Assembly (NCBI RefSeq): GCF_021155765.1
Contig: NC_060108.1
Location: forward strand, 8,219,425-8,283,424
Direction: 5' to 3'
From: Diprion similis
Taxonomy: Eukaryota; Arthropoda; Insecta; Hymenoptera; Diprionidae
Length of the DNA: 64,000 nt
The notes below the pieces were generated by a model. It was not told where the DNA came from, did not search any database, and saw only the letters and a program-made list of their open reading frames with translations. This document shows positions 35,352 to 47,247 of the stretch, piece after piece. Each line of letters starts with the position of its first letter. The stretch's first letter is position 1. A program made the translations under genes and the position numbers.

Positions 35352-36428
35352 TTATAAGTTTTTTGGACTTGTTTCAAATAATTCTGTTTCTATTTCCGCA
35401 TTGTTTACGACTCTTATTTGATTTTTATCTTTTGTATCTTTTTCATTTGACTTAAACCAACAAAGAGATTCGGGGTGATAGCGATTCATTTTACCTTTCT
35501 TTTCGCAAATTTTACATGGGATTTTTTGTTGTTTTCTTTCTGTATTTTCTCTAACCTCTTTGCGAACAGTTCTTCTCCTAACTAAATGTTCTAAGCTTCC
35601 TAATTCAGTAAAGAGATCTTGGGATGTGTTTAGTTTTTGTCTATTAATTTTATCGGTTATATCTTCTGGTAGGCCTACTGCAATAAGGTCGACCATAGTG
35701 CTATCATCGATTTTTTCATTCATCTCTAGTAAAATTCTTTCTTTTTTCAACGCATAATCTAATAATGAACCATTTATGTATTTATATAGAATCGCATGCC
35801 TGATCAAAGACCAACCTTTGTTTGTGTATGTATCGCGGAAGCTATCTTCCCAAGTGCTCCAATCTGATGTCAACGAATTCTTTATAAGCATAGAATTGTA
35901 CCAGTCTATAGCTGAACCTTCTAGAAATAATCTTAAAACTTCTATCTTTTCTGTGTCTTCGTCTATTGCTAAACGCGTACATTCGTTCACAAAAGTATCT
36001 AACCATTGTTTTCCATTACAGTTTTTACCTGTAAATTTTTCCAGAACAAATTTTTCTGTTATTTTCTTCAAATTACGACTCTTGTTTTCTTCCCTCGCTG
36101 GCGTAGGTTCGGGTTCTGTGGTAATTTCTTCTGGATAATAATCGTCGATAATTACGTTGTCGTTCTCGTCTAAATATTTTCCCTTCAGCTCTTCCGTCAC
36201 TTTGATCCAAATCTTCCTTGAGTCGTGTCTCAATTTTAGAATCTCTTTCACTTTTTTTACAGCATTGATCTTCAACAGTTCTGTATGGTCTTTCAACAGA
36301 GAATATTCTTGTGGTACTCTATAAAGTTTTCCATCTGGCGTTCCAATTGTTGTTAGGCATAGTACATTGGATTTCTTATCCGTCGTTGCTGTCACTTTCA
36401 TCGTAATCAAGAGTTTATCTACTGCCAT
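35352..36428 (-). CDS. element B gag
   Basis: Uninterrupted 358-residue frame, starting at an ATG only 19 nt inside the 5' LTR. It contains a capsid-like region (FTGKNCNGKQWLDTFVNECT, LFLEGSAIDWYNSM, WEDSFRDTYTNKGW) and a C-terminal zinc motif (CKICEKKGKMNRYH...LCWF). It ends at TAA 35352-35354, two codons after the slippery heptamer. The product would form the virus-like particle in the cytoplasm. No nonsense or frameshift change is seen. Confidence 0.92.
   Translation of the reverse strand: MAVDKLLITMKVTATTDKKSNVLCLTTIGTPDGKLYRVPQEYSLLKDHTELLKINAVKKVKEILKLRHDSRKIWIKVTEELKGKYLDENDNVIIDDYYPEEITTEPEPTPAREENKSRNLKKITEKFVLEKFTGKNCNGKQWLDTFVNECTRLAIDEDTEKIEVLRLFLEGSAIDWYNSMLIKNSLTSDWSTWEDSFRDTYTNKGWSLIRHAILYKYINGSLLDYALKKERILLEMNEKIDDSTMVDLIAVGLPEDITDKINRQKLNTSQDLFTELGSLEHLVRRRTVRKEVRENTERKQQKIPCKICEKKGKMNRYHPESLCWFKSNEKDTKDKNQIRVVNNAEIETELFETSPKNL
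35358..35364 (-). promoter_or_regulatory. -1 ribosomal frameshift site between gag and pol of element B
   Basis: In the gag frame the codons are CCA AAA AAC TTA TAA, so A AAA AAC sits in the canonical slippery phase. A -1 slip enters the frame reading LITPPLIKIKLTLED, which continues into the protease. A downstream structure was not evaluated. Confidence 0.8.
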
Positions 36429-36447
36429 GACTATTAATGTCGTTTTA

Positions 36448-36787
36448 TAATGAGTGGGTCTTTCTCTTTATCTACGAAGGACTTCAATAACTAAATTGTG
36501 TTTCTGTAAATAACAGATTATTTTTATTAACAATTGTGCTTGTGAACAATGAATGACCTTAACTAATTTATTACTAATGAATTTTCTCACCTGTAAATAA
36601 CAGAAACGACATTAAAAGTTATTTTGATCCCGAACGTTTCTGTCTTACAGTGGATAGTTTGATGTTTACACCTCACTGTCTCTTATTGAACTGCTTATCT
36701 GCGTTTACCTGTACAGCTTATTGTTAAGCTGGCGCGACGCAGGCGAGATGCCGAATTCCCGAAGTAATACTATAGTATTGCTTTACA
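36448..36787 (-). repeat. 5' LTR of element B
   Basis: 340 bp copy of 31907-32246; carries the element promoter. Confidence 0.93.
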
Positions 36788-36883
36788 TATATACCATTCC
36801 GATATAAATACATATCATTACCGGCCGTCCACCGTTTATTAACTATTAGTATACCATAATCTATAGTGTATCGTTTTGCCTTG

Positions 36884-36884
<1 letters not shown>

Positions 36885-36921
<37 letters not shown>
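36885..36921. repeat. (TA)n microsatellite
   Basis: About 18 TA units inside the solo LTR remnant. Confidence 0.9.
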
Positions 36922-36923
<2 letters not shown>

Positions 36924-37292
36924 ATAAAATATATATATAAACATATATATCCATTGTACCGGCACCGCCGATCTATTACCTGTCATACCCTGTCTAGTAC
37001 ATAAGGATATTTCTTAACCTGTTGTACATATGTATACATGTTAGTTATAATTATTTGCTAAAAACCAAGTTGATTGCAGCATACGCTTTTGTATTTCTGT
37101 TTCCCCTAGCGATCCGAAGTGACGCTTGAATAAAACTACAATTATTAGTTTAATAACGTGTCCAATTATTTAACTTATCCTACTCCCTCCTAAAACTGAC
37201 CCTGCTCGACTCCGAGCATCCGGCTGGAGGGGGGTGCAACCACCACCGAAGGGTAATCCGACCGACCTGGACCGGTAACACCGTTACACCCC

Positions 37293-40200
37293 TACGGGCT
37301 AGAAATAGCTGTATTTTAAATGTCGCATAACAAAACTTAAGCTCTTAATTTGTAAAAAAAAAATCAGGCGAATACGCCGAGGATGAGGAGATAGCGCCAT
37401 TTAATCAGCCATTGTGTACGAAAAACGCAGAAGGTGACTGTTCACCAAAGGTTGTAATTAGGTCAGCACCTGTACAAGTGAGGCACAAAGCGCAGGATAT
37501 AGAAAAAGAAAAACACAAAGATGAAAGGCGATAAGCGCAGAGGAGTACATGGAAAATAATTTGATGTAAAACATTTTAGTGAGAAATGTCAGGTCAAAAG
37601 AATGAAAATGAATGTAAAAGTGATTAAAATAATACAAGTTGGCAACTGTTTGATTAGGTACTTATCGGTACATGTCGCAGGGACGATGTTTTGCATCGTC
37701 CAGAACCACCGCTCTGTAGCATTCGTGGTCCAGGTCGACGGAAACACGAATTCAGTAATCTAGACAGAAGGTGCGATGTTTTGGAAACACAGAAGGGGAC
37801 TTTTGCATCCCAAAAATGAAGTAATATAATGAAACACTGAATAAGGACATCTCTTATATTCACTCTATTCAATCGGGTGACAAGGTTAGTGTGGGAAACT
37901 CTAGAAAGTACATCTCTTACTCCCTGAACAATAAACGAATGAAACGCACAAAAGCGCGAGGCGCGCGTAGCGCGCCGAGCGGGGTTGGCGTGCGAAGCGC
38001 GCAAGGGCGGAGCCCCTAGTAGATCGATAAAATTGCTTGAATGACATAATGGATGAATTCTGACACGTTACAAATCGAAAAAAAAATTGTTTGAATGATA
38101 TAATGGGCGAATTCTGACACGTTACAATACATGGATGTGAAAATTCATGATAATTTTATGAGTCACGCAAAGAGATTCGTCATAACCAATGTCCAAATTT
38201 ATTGTCAAATTTTGTCTGAAAACTTGAGACTTCGAAAAACTAGTTACACGATTTGTATCACATACTGACAGATGATTCCATTCAGATTCAGATGGATTAA
38301 TTATTGTTTATTCTAAACTTGATTTAAGGAACGATGAGGGTCAAGCGTTGGTCGCATTGACACAAAATGCCCCGTATATACAATAGCAAGAATCACAAAG
38401 ATCACATTTAATTGATAGTTTTGTCTACCCAAAAACGAATATAAGTTAGGTTGGTAAATTTTTCATCCGACTTAAAAAAACAAGAGCAGTGCCTGTAATT
38501 CAATTTTCCGAGCACCTGAAGTAATTTCCATCCCAAGAGGAGGGGACCGAAAGAGTGGACAGGCTCTTGTCAAAAGATGCGCCTGGAAGTATGAAGTGAA
38601 ATTTGTTGATTTTTATTACGTTGATAAGGATATAATGAATGCGACAGATTAAACTTGGGTAACGTCTGCCAACTCCGTCGCTGTGAACCCTAGCTTGAAC
38701 ACTATCTAAACAAAAAATTCAGTTACGAAACATCAATTTTCGAAATTCACAGGACTTAGTGAACACAGTTAAAAATTGGATATTATTTATTAAAATAGAA
38801 TATAAATTTTTTACCATGAGGAAAGGGATAATATCGTGAAACATCGGGCGTTATTGTGTAATACGAGGAAATGTTAGCAAATTTTGGATATACTTGCTTG
38901 AACAATTCAGAAAAATGTTGGGATATTTCGTGGTGAAGCAAATCTAGTGCTCACATTTTTGCTATAGCGATTCAACCCCGTGCAAAAATAAAATGGAATC
39001 GCTGTTTCTTCTTACTGCTGTTTTGTTCATATATATGCGCGGTTTTTGTGGTAACGTATCACTTTTTTCACCAATTCGTTTAGTTGCGGAGAAAAATGAT
39101 TCGAAATTTCATTCCGTTGCATTGATAATGATTCAACAACTATTTAACCATGCGCAACTTAATTTTTTGGGATTTTTGTCTATCGCAGATTTCACATCAG
39201 GACAAAGCGAAAGTTTGAAGTGGCAACCGCGTTGCTGAAATATTTACAGACGAAGACAGAAAATATCTATAAAATCACTTCGATTAGGTAATAATGGAAT
39301 TGTTGCTTGAAGGAATTTTTTTCTTGGATATGAAGGTCTTGAACGAACAAAAAACACAATTTTGATGACGTTTCGGCCCGAGTGGGGGCCATCGACTAGT
39401 AGATGGAGAAAGTAGGTGTTGAAAAAAAAAATCAAATAACAAAACAAATTTTAGAAACAAATTAGGTACAAGCCATTATAGAATCAAAGAGTAATGCGTA
39501 GCTCCTAAGCGTATATCTTAAATAGTAATTTAGGAACTTCAAAAAATGATTTTGATGCAATAATTGGATTTTTGAAGTAGATTCTCCACAGGTACAACGA
39601 AAAGAGGTTCTTGTCTTGTCTTTTGATGATTTATTAAAAATATTAATCGTTCTGAGGCAGGCCCCACTCGGGTCGAACCGTCAGAAAAATGGTATTTTTT
39701 GTTCGTTCAAAACTTTCATATCCGAGAAAAAAAATTTCTTCAATCATCAAATACGAGGTCAAGAATTCACCCTTTTCATTCAGTTGTTGTGTCTTAGAAC
39801 ATTATTATTTTACATAGATTCTTGCAACACCCAATTATAGCACAGGTTGACAAATAAACTTATTTTTCTAGGTTTTTATTTTAATGCATAAATTCTGATG
39901 CTAGGCATCGAAAAACACCAGAATATCCATTCTAAGCTTTTAAAGTTTGCTTTATTTTGTTTTACGTCGATAAGTAAGTTTTGAAAATTTTAATTGGTTT
40001 TACGAGCAGCAGGTGGTGGTACTTTCATCAAAACGGTAGCAAATTGTATATTACTCGCGTAAGGCACAGTAAATGAGTGTTTACTTGTCTATCAAAGCTG
40101 TAACAACTGGTTTTGTGTGAAACTGAGTTAGAAGATGTCAACAAGATGTCAAGACGTCAAGACAGTGTAAACAAGATGTTGATTCTTTCTGTTTTATTTA

Positions 40201-40744
40201 CGGTGAATTCATTAAAGAAGCAAAAACTTTTCTTTGGCAACAAATTTAAAACTTTGTGAAGCTTGTGAAGCCTACTTTAACCTACGAATACGAAATCAAG
40301 ATAAACAGTGGATACCTTACTTTGCTTATGTTAATTTAAAATTATATCTAAAATTAAAATCCAAAAACGTTTCGAAAATATTTATATTTTTATAACTGGA
40401 ATACTCAATAACCGTTATTATTATAAGGAAAAATCATCAGAATTAACCCCAAGTTATCTTAATTCTTATACGAGAATATTATGGGAGATTACATTTGGGG
40501 TTTAATACGAGAAAGTCCATACAAACCTAAGCAAATCACTAAAAATATTGATTTTTGAACTTGATTGTTTATTATTTTACATTTGTATGCTATTACTAAT
40601 AATTATTCCTAAATTAAACAGACTCCGGTGTTTAGCAAAAGTTTTTCTGATTGTAATTTAAAATAAAATGATGAAAAATTCAGTTATTTTTTCCAAAATT
40701 AGAAAAGTTTTTCTGTTTTCTACAAAAGCAAATTTTGATAAGAA
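37293..40744. other. non-coding stretch with short repeats
   Basis: No recognisable gene. A 43-bp unit containing GAATTCTGACACGTTACAA is duplicated at 38031-38073 and 38085-38127. An inverted-repeat element lies at 39305-39745. The rest is AT-rich. Confidence 0.45.
39305..39745. mobile_element. inverted-repeat (MITE-like) element, about 440 bp
   Basis: Left arm 39305-39390 and right arm 39660-39745 are imperfect reverse complements (shared blocks GATATGAA, TTGAACGAACAAAAAA, CCCGAGTGGGG). The loop is about 270 bp. No coding capacity; target duplication not identified. Confidence 0.7.
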
Positions 40745-41186
40745 TGTTACGTCCGACGTCCCGCCTCACGTCTCTCCCACCTTCCTCGACGCTTGTCTTT
40801 ACCTACCATTCCCACACTCCATATCTTGTCATCCTATTTCCAGCTTGCCTTACACCACTCGCTATCGCCCTTACCTTGCTATTTCGATTCCCCTCTACCC
40901 TGGATCCTCGCTCATTTTCTCATGCAAAAAGCTCACTCGTATTCCAACGCTCTTACCTCTTACATTCAGCTTCAACTCCCGTTCCCCAAAAACATTGCCT
41001 CAACTACTCCTCATCGACTTCACTCAATTTCCAAATCAAAATAAAAGTTATAATCATTCTCTAATTACTGTTCTTTCCCTTCCGTTCCCTGAACGAAGAC
41101 GGCGACGACTACGAACCAACAAAAATAGCACCCGAACCAACACCATCGGGTGGGTACATGGACTGCCGTCCCCCTGTACCGTAACA
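40745..41186 (+). mobile_element. solo LTR, Ty3/gypsy-like, 442 bp
   Basis: Starts TGTTACGTCCGACG and ends CCGTAACA, flanked by AGAA on both sides (41-44 and 87-90 of the local blocks: 40741-40744, 41187-41190). It contains AATAAAAG, a likely poly(A) signal, giving plus orientation. The same family recurs at 62546-63046. Overlapping short reading frames here are incidental. Confidence 0.85.
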
Positions 41187-44100
41187 AGAAAAAAACGTAG
41201 AACGTAGAAAAAAAAAAAAAATTTGACATTCATAAGTCAGACTCAAAGATCGTTTCGAACGGTGTAATAATATGCTGGTACCTACTTGAATTATATTTTT
41301 TCTTGGTAAATATCGATTTTAGACAATCAAACATCAGATATATAACTTTTAGTCTAACTCAATTTCAGTCCAACTACTAACCAATTTCAAAAGAATAACC
41401 ATAAGTGATATAAATCTTTGCAATCCTATTACGAAATTCACAGTGAAAATGATCCATCAAATGTAGGTATATCAATACCGGAGGACAAACATAATCAAAT
41501 ACCGTATCAGGTCAGTTTACATCCTTGAATTATGTTTTACAATGTTTTGAAATTGTTTTTGTCAGTGCAACGATAAACTAAACGGCTTATTTTCCGTTGT
41601 GAGTAACAATTTTCGAAGTCACATGCGATTGAATTCTAGTATTTTCAGTCTTACACGGATGACGTCATAGCTTTAGTATTTTCACCGTCGTAGGAGCTGG
41701 ATTTTTCGTTCCATACAAATCATAAAAAATATAACCCAAGTATTTTTACATGAACGATTGAAGTATATACTTTACGAAAAAGTAGGAGATGGATCAATTA
41801 TTTCACAGTTTTAACATGTACAGATAATAGGGGTGCTATTGCTTCAATCACTTTATGAAATTATATTTTATATATATTGATGTTTCGTCCGTGATCTAAC
41901 AAACAAATTTTATCGAAAATTTCAACCATGGAAGATACGGTTATGAAGTTTTATATAATTACATTAAGCACACTACGGCCCCTTTTCTGGGGCGATGCTA
42001 CGTCTGAAAGACGTATTGTCCTTCGTCGAGTCGATATTTATTGAGCTCAGGAGCTCCTGGAACTTTTCGTAACTTATACCAAAGTATTGAAAAACCTTTT
42101 TGCTATCTTTTCGGAGGTAAATAGGGTGTTACATATTCATCGTGAACAGCTCTTCTTCTACATACATCGTGTACCCATTTCCTTCCCACTTTCTGTTAAA
42201 ATTTTACAAGTTTTCTCCAAATGAGGGCGAGCGCACAAATATCGCCGTCTGAGCTGTCCATTTCACTATTTCACTGCTCTCGAACTGACCAGAAAGATGT
42301 TTGTTATCGCATAGCCATAGTGATAGAAATTGAACGAAATTGAAACACGCAAGAATACATTGCATACACGGATCATGAGATGCGCTAGTTCGATTGTAGA
42401 TATGCACAAAGGGGGAACAATATCCGGCAAACGTCAATCAGTTACCTTCTCCGATAATATATTTATGGTAAATGGTAATACGAGCACATGCTGCATAGTG
42501 ATGGTGCGTTGGTATACTGTGTTACAATGGGAATACGTAGCAGCAATATTTATACTGAACTCAAGTGGCTCTTCGCTACTTGCTGTTGGACCATAAAAAG
42601 TACAAAGAAACCATAACAAACCAGAAAAAGATGATTATAGATGGGTGTTGTACCAGTTTCGAAGCTTCTCATTGCAGTGCTATTATCTTATTAATAGAGT
42701 TTGCAGTTTTTGCAAATTAAGCAGATGTAGCCACATACATTTAGACTGCACAAATCTGGAAATCGTATAAAATGAATAAATAAATCAATAAGGATTCGGG
42801 AAGCACTTGAGAAAAAATGTGCGAACGCTGTGCAGGGTGGAAATATTTTACTACTCTGACCAGCGTCCAAACAGGCTAATCTTTGAGAATTTATTCCGAA
42901 AAAACTACACATTCAATATTTTAAATTTTTTATACGTTTTTATGCACACTTGAGGTGCGTGTGTGAAAAATTTCATAAAAAAAATATAGAATTTTTCACA
43001 AGCTATTCTCCTACCTTCGCGTCGGCTGATGTTTTCCGTGCGCGATCGGTCGGTGTACATGATTCCGCAAATATGGTTGATCTGAAACAAAAAAAAATTT
43101 CTTCATTAACTACATGGTATTAGCTATGGCGTGACGGAACTTTTTTCTTTTTTCGTCTTAGGTTACGAGACTGACAATTTTGGATTCCGAGATATTTGAC
43201 TAGATTAATTAAAATGGGACAACCTGTATGATAATTCTCCGACCTGACTCCCCGCATTGTTGCCTACATTCTTTCGTGTAGCCCAAGATATTTAAACAAC
43301 GCATCGTTTATTTCCAGCGCCCAGAGAAGGACTGTGTTGTTTTGCGCATTTTGTATTTTCGCTTTGTTCTTTCATTATTATTGCTCAAAGCAATTGGCGC
43401 CCAACATCAACTTGATAAAATTAAAAGTGAACGTGGTCGGACTGCCACACAATAGTACGTTCAACTTTATTTTCAGTTGTTACAGTTTACAGTACTCTCC
43501 TTACTACCGCTAAACAGTCGAGCAAATAGTAACCTGAACTAGAAATTTTAGTTGCCTTAACTCCACTACCATAAATAGTATAAAGTGGTTAAACACAAGT
43601 ATAATTTTTTCTCGGTTCATAGAATGAAATGTACCTAAGAAATTTTAGAAAAAAATTAAACGTTTCAACGTTATCCGATTTTAGAAATAATGCAATTCAC
43701 ATAATCGAATTTTTATGAAATTTTTTCAATAAAAATATCTTTTGATTGAAGGAAGTGGTCAGGAATACCCTATACATAATAGCACTTTCGCTTTCAAATG
43801 GCAACTGATGAAACAGAGAGTATGCCGTGTGGAAGACTGGGCAGAAATACTTTTTCAGTGAAAGTGACTTAACCTCCGCGGCGCGCAGCACAAACTGTTA
43901 TTTGGTACCTAGCTTAAAATAGTAACTGAGTACCGCATCGCGGTTCAGTATTGTAGGATGTTTCATGCATAAATCACTTGTGCACGTTATATAATAGCCA
44001 TGCATCCGGAGACCACGTGGTTATTTGTGAGAAACATTCATTCATCATATTTAGAAAGATGATCTCACATTCACGCTGATGTAGGGACCAACAGTCGTGC

Positions 44101-44760
44101 ATCTCATTGAAGCAAATTCCTCGCACACGTCGCGTCGGCTGCAATCACCTCTAATAATAATTATTACAGTATGATGGCGAACAGTTGTCTCGTAATTATT
44201 CCGTATTGATGAGAAAGAAAAGACACATTTGTCGAACAGATCACCGCATTGACCTTAATTGGAAACAAGGTTACTTACGGTATTCTGTCAGTACGATTTA
44301 GCTACGTATGGCACTAGCAAGTATTATACTTACTCGTTGAATTACGTGGGCGCAGCGGTCAAGGGATCTGTGAGGACCGTGTGGTGTCACGCCCAGCTGT
44401 AGAGATGATCTCCAATCCGTTTGCACAGTAATCAGTGCATCGTTCATACCATTTCACGATTTTCCAATAGTCGGTTAGCTCTCAGTGGATGGTCAATCAG
44501 AGTGGCATGTTGACCTTCGGTTTTGCCGTATCTACTTTGTTACCGTCGTTTACCGCGCTAGACCCACGTATCGTCAGTCTCGAATGAGGTTTGAAGGTGA
44601 TCGCGTGTGAGCTCCTGCACAAGTGGTTGTGCATATTTGCAGTGACAGAAAACTATGGTTACTCTTTCATGCGTTGAAAATTTATGGTTCAAGTTTTTAT
44701 AGATAATTTTTACTGGGATATTCAAGTCACTTTAAACACTTGATTACCACTCGAGCTAAA
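41187..44760. other. stretch without recognisable genes
   Basis: AT-rich, mostly unique-looking sequence with scattered short frames. The last kilobase could hold the promoter and 5' untranslated part of the gene proposed at 44761, but no core promoter motif can be named with confidence. Confidence 0.35.
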
Positions 44761-44896
44761 ATGGGTAATTGTTTTTCGGTATGTTCGAAATTTCGTGCTG
44801 TGTTTCACCTGGACCGGGAGAACCTGCAATTAAATCCCTTATGCGACAGACCGGAATGTATGCCAAAGCCACCTTCGCAGGCGCAATTCATATCGG
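44761..44896 (+). CDS. possible first coding exon of a host gene (N-myristoylated protein)
   Basis: ATG in a good context (CTAAAATGG) opens a frame starting MGNCFSVC, which fits the N-myristoylation pattern (Gly2, Ser6) with nearby cysteines for palmitoylation. It continues with HLDRENLQLNPLCDRPECMP and ends at a strong donor, CGG|GTGAGC, at 44896. Without splicing the frame would stop three codons later. Composition is less AT-biased than its flanks. The protein would be membrane-anchored. I do not recognise the family and cannot find a second exon in the window, so it may lie beyond 64000 or the call may be chance. Confidence 0.4.
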
Positions 44897-47247
44897 GTGA
44901 GCTTTAATACTACCTGTGATGCTTTTCAGTGTTTATTTCAATTTACGACTGCGCTTTAGAGTCGGATATAATTATGCGTCAATAATTTGTTTTTTATTTT
45001 CTCTTATATGTTATATATGCAAATGTATTATGCAAATGAAGTGAATCACGGACGCATGTAGGTATTTCAAATGTAAATATTATAATGACTTCACTTCCAT
45101 CATTAAAGTATCTGCTGAAAAAATCAGGCCAATAACGAGCAATAAGAATTTTTTTTTTTTTATTAAGCAGCTTACCTGTAACATGTGAAATATATTTCAA
45201 GCAACATCATTACACAGTTAGAATATGGTAAAATGACGTCTAATGTTTAGACCTCATCATTTGATTTGTCTAAGTCCTAATCTTCGAAAGTCAATCTCCA
45301 AATCTATTTCCAAGAACCTCGCACGCATTATTGTCTTTTTGTTCGTTAATTGTCCGAAGTACAACTTGTCTATTCGGCTGAGTCGTAGGTGAAATAATGC
45401 ATCATTGGTAACTTCAAATTATCAAAATTATGTTGAAAATATTACTCTCAATTTTCTCATTACCATACCGCTACTTTAAACGCAATTATTTTCTGTAGCT
45501 CATATTTTTGCAGAAAATTAAAATCATGCGTAAAAATGCCTGTAGAGAAACATTCACGGACGTATTTTTCAACATACAGAGAATATTGATATTTCTTATC
45601 TTAACTCACCCAGTGTATATATTCAAATAGCCTCAAACATTCATGTTTCCAGGTAGGGATTTTTTCGACATGACATCACGGTCTGTGATGTAGGTTACGA
45701 CTAACGTAAACCGAATGAACAAGCTATTCGTATTATTGATATTGTACAAGATGCGGGATAAGGACGACCTACACTCATATGTGTACCAGATGAAAACTAA
45801 TTTTTAGCAATCATAATACACGAACAAACATATCGCGAATATGTTGCCTAGCGAAATTCGGTCAAGGCTACCCTCAGTTAAAATTAATGTAATAAATGTG
45901 TTTTTTTTTTTTTTAATTTTTTCACCTATTAATTAACCAAATGAAATCAATACTGATCGAAAGTACGAAGCATCAGTAACAAGAAAAATTTCGGTTGCCA
46001 ACCTTTGTCTTGTCCCTACTAAAGGGTTACCAGGTATAAATAGATGAGTTGATACTATATACTACACTGATCTGTTTTTTCATTGGAATTTATATCAAAA
46101 TACAAAGAATCTTATTACAAACACGGTGATATTAGGTTGCCTAGGTAAAATCGGTCAAAACTATGGGATGCCGCAATTTGAAACAGTGCGTGACAGGGAA
46201 GCGTTGCGCGTACTATTCAGTGCGATAGAGGAGGACGCAGCGTAATAGCTGATCGCAACACAGGTATCGAGTGCAAGAAATTGCACTTGCTTTTTTCTCC
46301 GTGTAAGCGAGTAAAGTCTGTTTGTTTTCTCACGCGTGGGATGATTCACCAAGGTAATGTGAGTTTCTTCGAATGGAATAGCAATGTTCTCGGCGAAGCC
46401 ATAGTTTCGTCATAGACTCTTCATATCAAGGATACTTGTATTAATTTAAGGCATCAAGTCTCTAAAACGCCATATTTGTTATTATCAATAGGACAATTTG
46501 GATGATGGGGTTATAATATGGAATAATGTGGTCGAGAATTATGTTTAGGAGATGCAGATATAAAGCAGATATTTGATGAGGATTCTTTTGAAAACTTGAG
46601 AGTATTCGATGAGGATTATTTGAAAAAAAGTCTGTCGTGATGACATGGTACTCAAAAGTATGCCAACTCCGATGGTAGCATTGTTATTCTGGTTAAAAAT
46701 AGACATACTAAATCTAAATATTTTTTCGATCGATTTCGAAGTTATAATAGTGCAGCTGCTCTTGCTCAAGAGCCTGCCACTGAATTCTCAGTTATTTATA
46801 GATCTTATTTTAAATTGAAATTATACTTGAGCTGCCCAGCTATCCTTTTGTTTCGGGTAAAATAGAATTTGGTATGTAACGAGCGCTGAAAATCGGCATG
46901 CAGCTGAAATAAGACTATACGCGTAATATTATGTACACTTTGAGAGAACAAAAATATGCTACGTGGTTGATTTCCGTATAGTTAAAAATTGGTAGCAAAT
47001 TCATCTTTATTTATAGTCCTATGAATCGTACTATTTTCGCCCTTCCAACAGTTTGATAATCTCGGTAACAATATGAACATATGGTAAAAAATTACTAAAA
47101 AAAGGTCTAGATTACCGTACATATCTTTATACTCGATACTGTCGACGTATAGTACGACAAACCATCCTCGTCGGGATAATTGTATTTAGGAAATAACATC
47201 TAAAATGTGAAAAAAATTCGCCAAGTTCTCAAAATGACATCACAATA
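44897..47247. other. non-coding stretch, possible intron
   Basis: AT-rich, no recognisable genes or repeats. If the exon at 44761 is real, this is the start of its first intron. Confidence 0.35.

Larger units (their letters stand above)
31907..36787 (-). mobile_element. Ty3/gypsy LTR retrotransposon B
   Basis: Two 340-bp LTRs (31907-32246 and 36448-36787), flanked by TATA (31903-31906, 36788-36791). I see one difference between them (G at about 31981, T in the other copy). Minus-strand gag and pol in different frames, joined by an A AAA AAC slippery site. A purine tract (GAGGGAGGGAGA on the element strand, 32247-32258) borders the 3' LTR. Pol is broken once, in the reverse transcriptase. Its proteins are clearly different from those of element A. 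Confidence 0.95.
31701..36885. repeat. tandem repeats of about 100 bp around the retroelement insertions
   Basis: Units contain ATACC-(G/A)-TTCCGATA, ACCGGCCGTCC-(G/A)-CCGTTTA, TATTAGTA-(A/T)-ACCATAAT and a CCTTGTTATA end. Two copies lie at 31701-31906 and one at 36788-36885, interrupted by element B. A partial start lies left of element A (about 26535-26562). The array appears to be part of the solo LTR 26156-37288. Each unit boundary is rich in TATA, the target of both insertions. Confidence 0.85.
26156..37288 (+). mobile_element. solo LTR of about 1.1 kb, split by two nested LTR retrotransposons
   Basis: The sequence starts TGTGACGAGTC at 26156 and ends ACCGTTACA at 37288, both typical LTR termini (TG...CA). 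It is flanked by CCCC on both sides (26152-26155, 37289-37292), as a 4-bp target duplication. After removing elements A and B with their TATA duplications about 1,104 bp remain: a GC-rich 5' part, a middle of roughly 100-bp tandem repeats, and a 3' part with GAATAAAA, a likely poly(A) signal (about 37129). No internal coding region of its own, so it is a solo LTR. The assignment is an inference from termini and flanks; the long split makes it less sure than A and B. Confidence 0.7.
24958..37995. repeat. dispersed repeat family, copies near 24958-25175 and 37675-37995
   Basis: Both copies carry a GGGACGAT block, a CCG-(T)-AGTATTCGT-like or GTAGCATTCGTGGTC block with AGGTCGACGGAA, and, further on, a GCGAAGCG-type tract ending in GCGGGGTTG. 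Order and orientation agree. Element type unknown. Confidence 0.45.

Noticed and set aside
40668..41207. Long overlapping reading frames on the plus strand
   Set aside because: They coincide with the solo LTR 40745-41186, have C-rich low-complexity composition and match no protein family.
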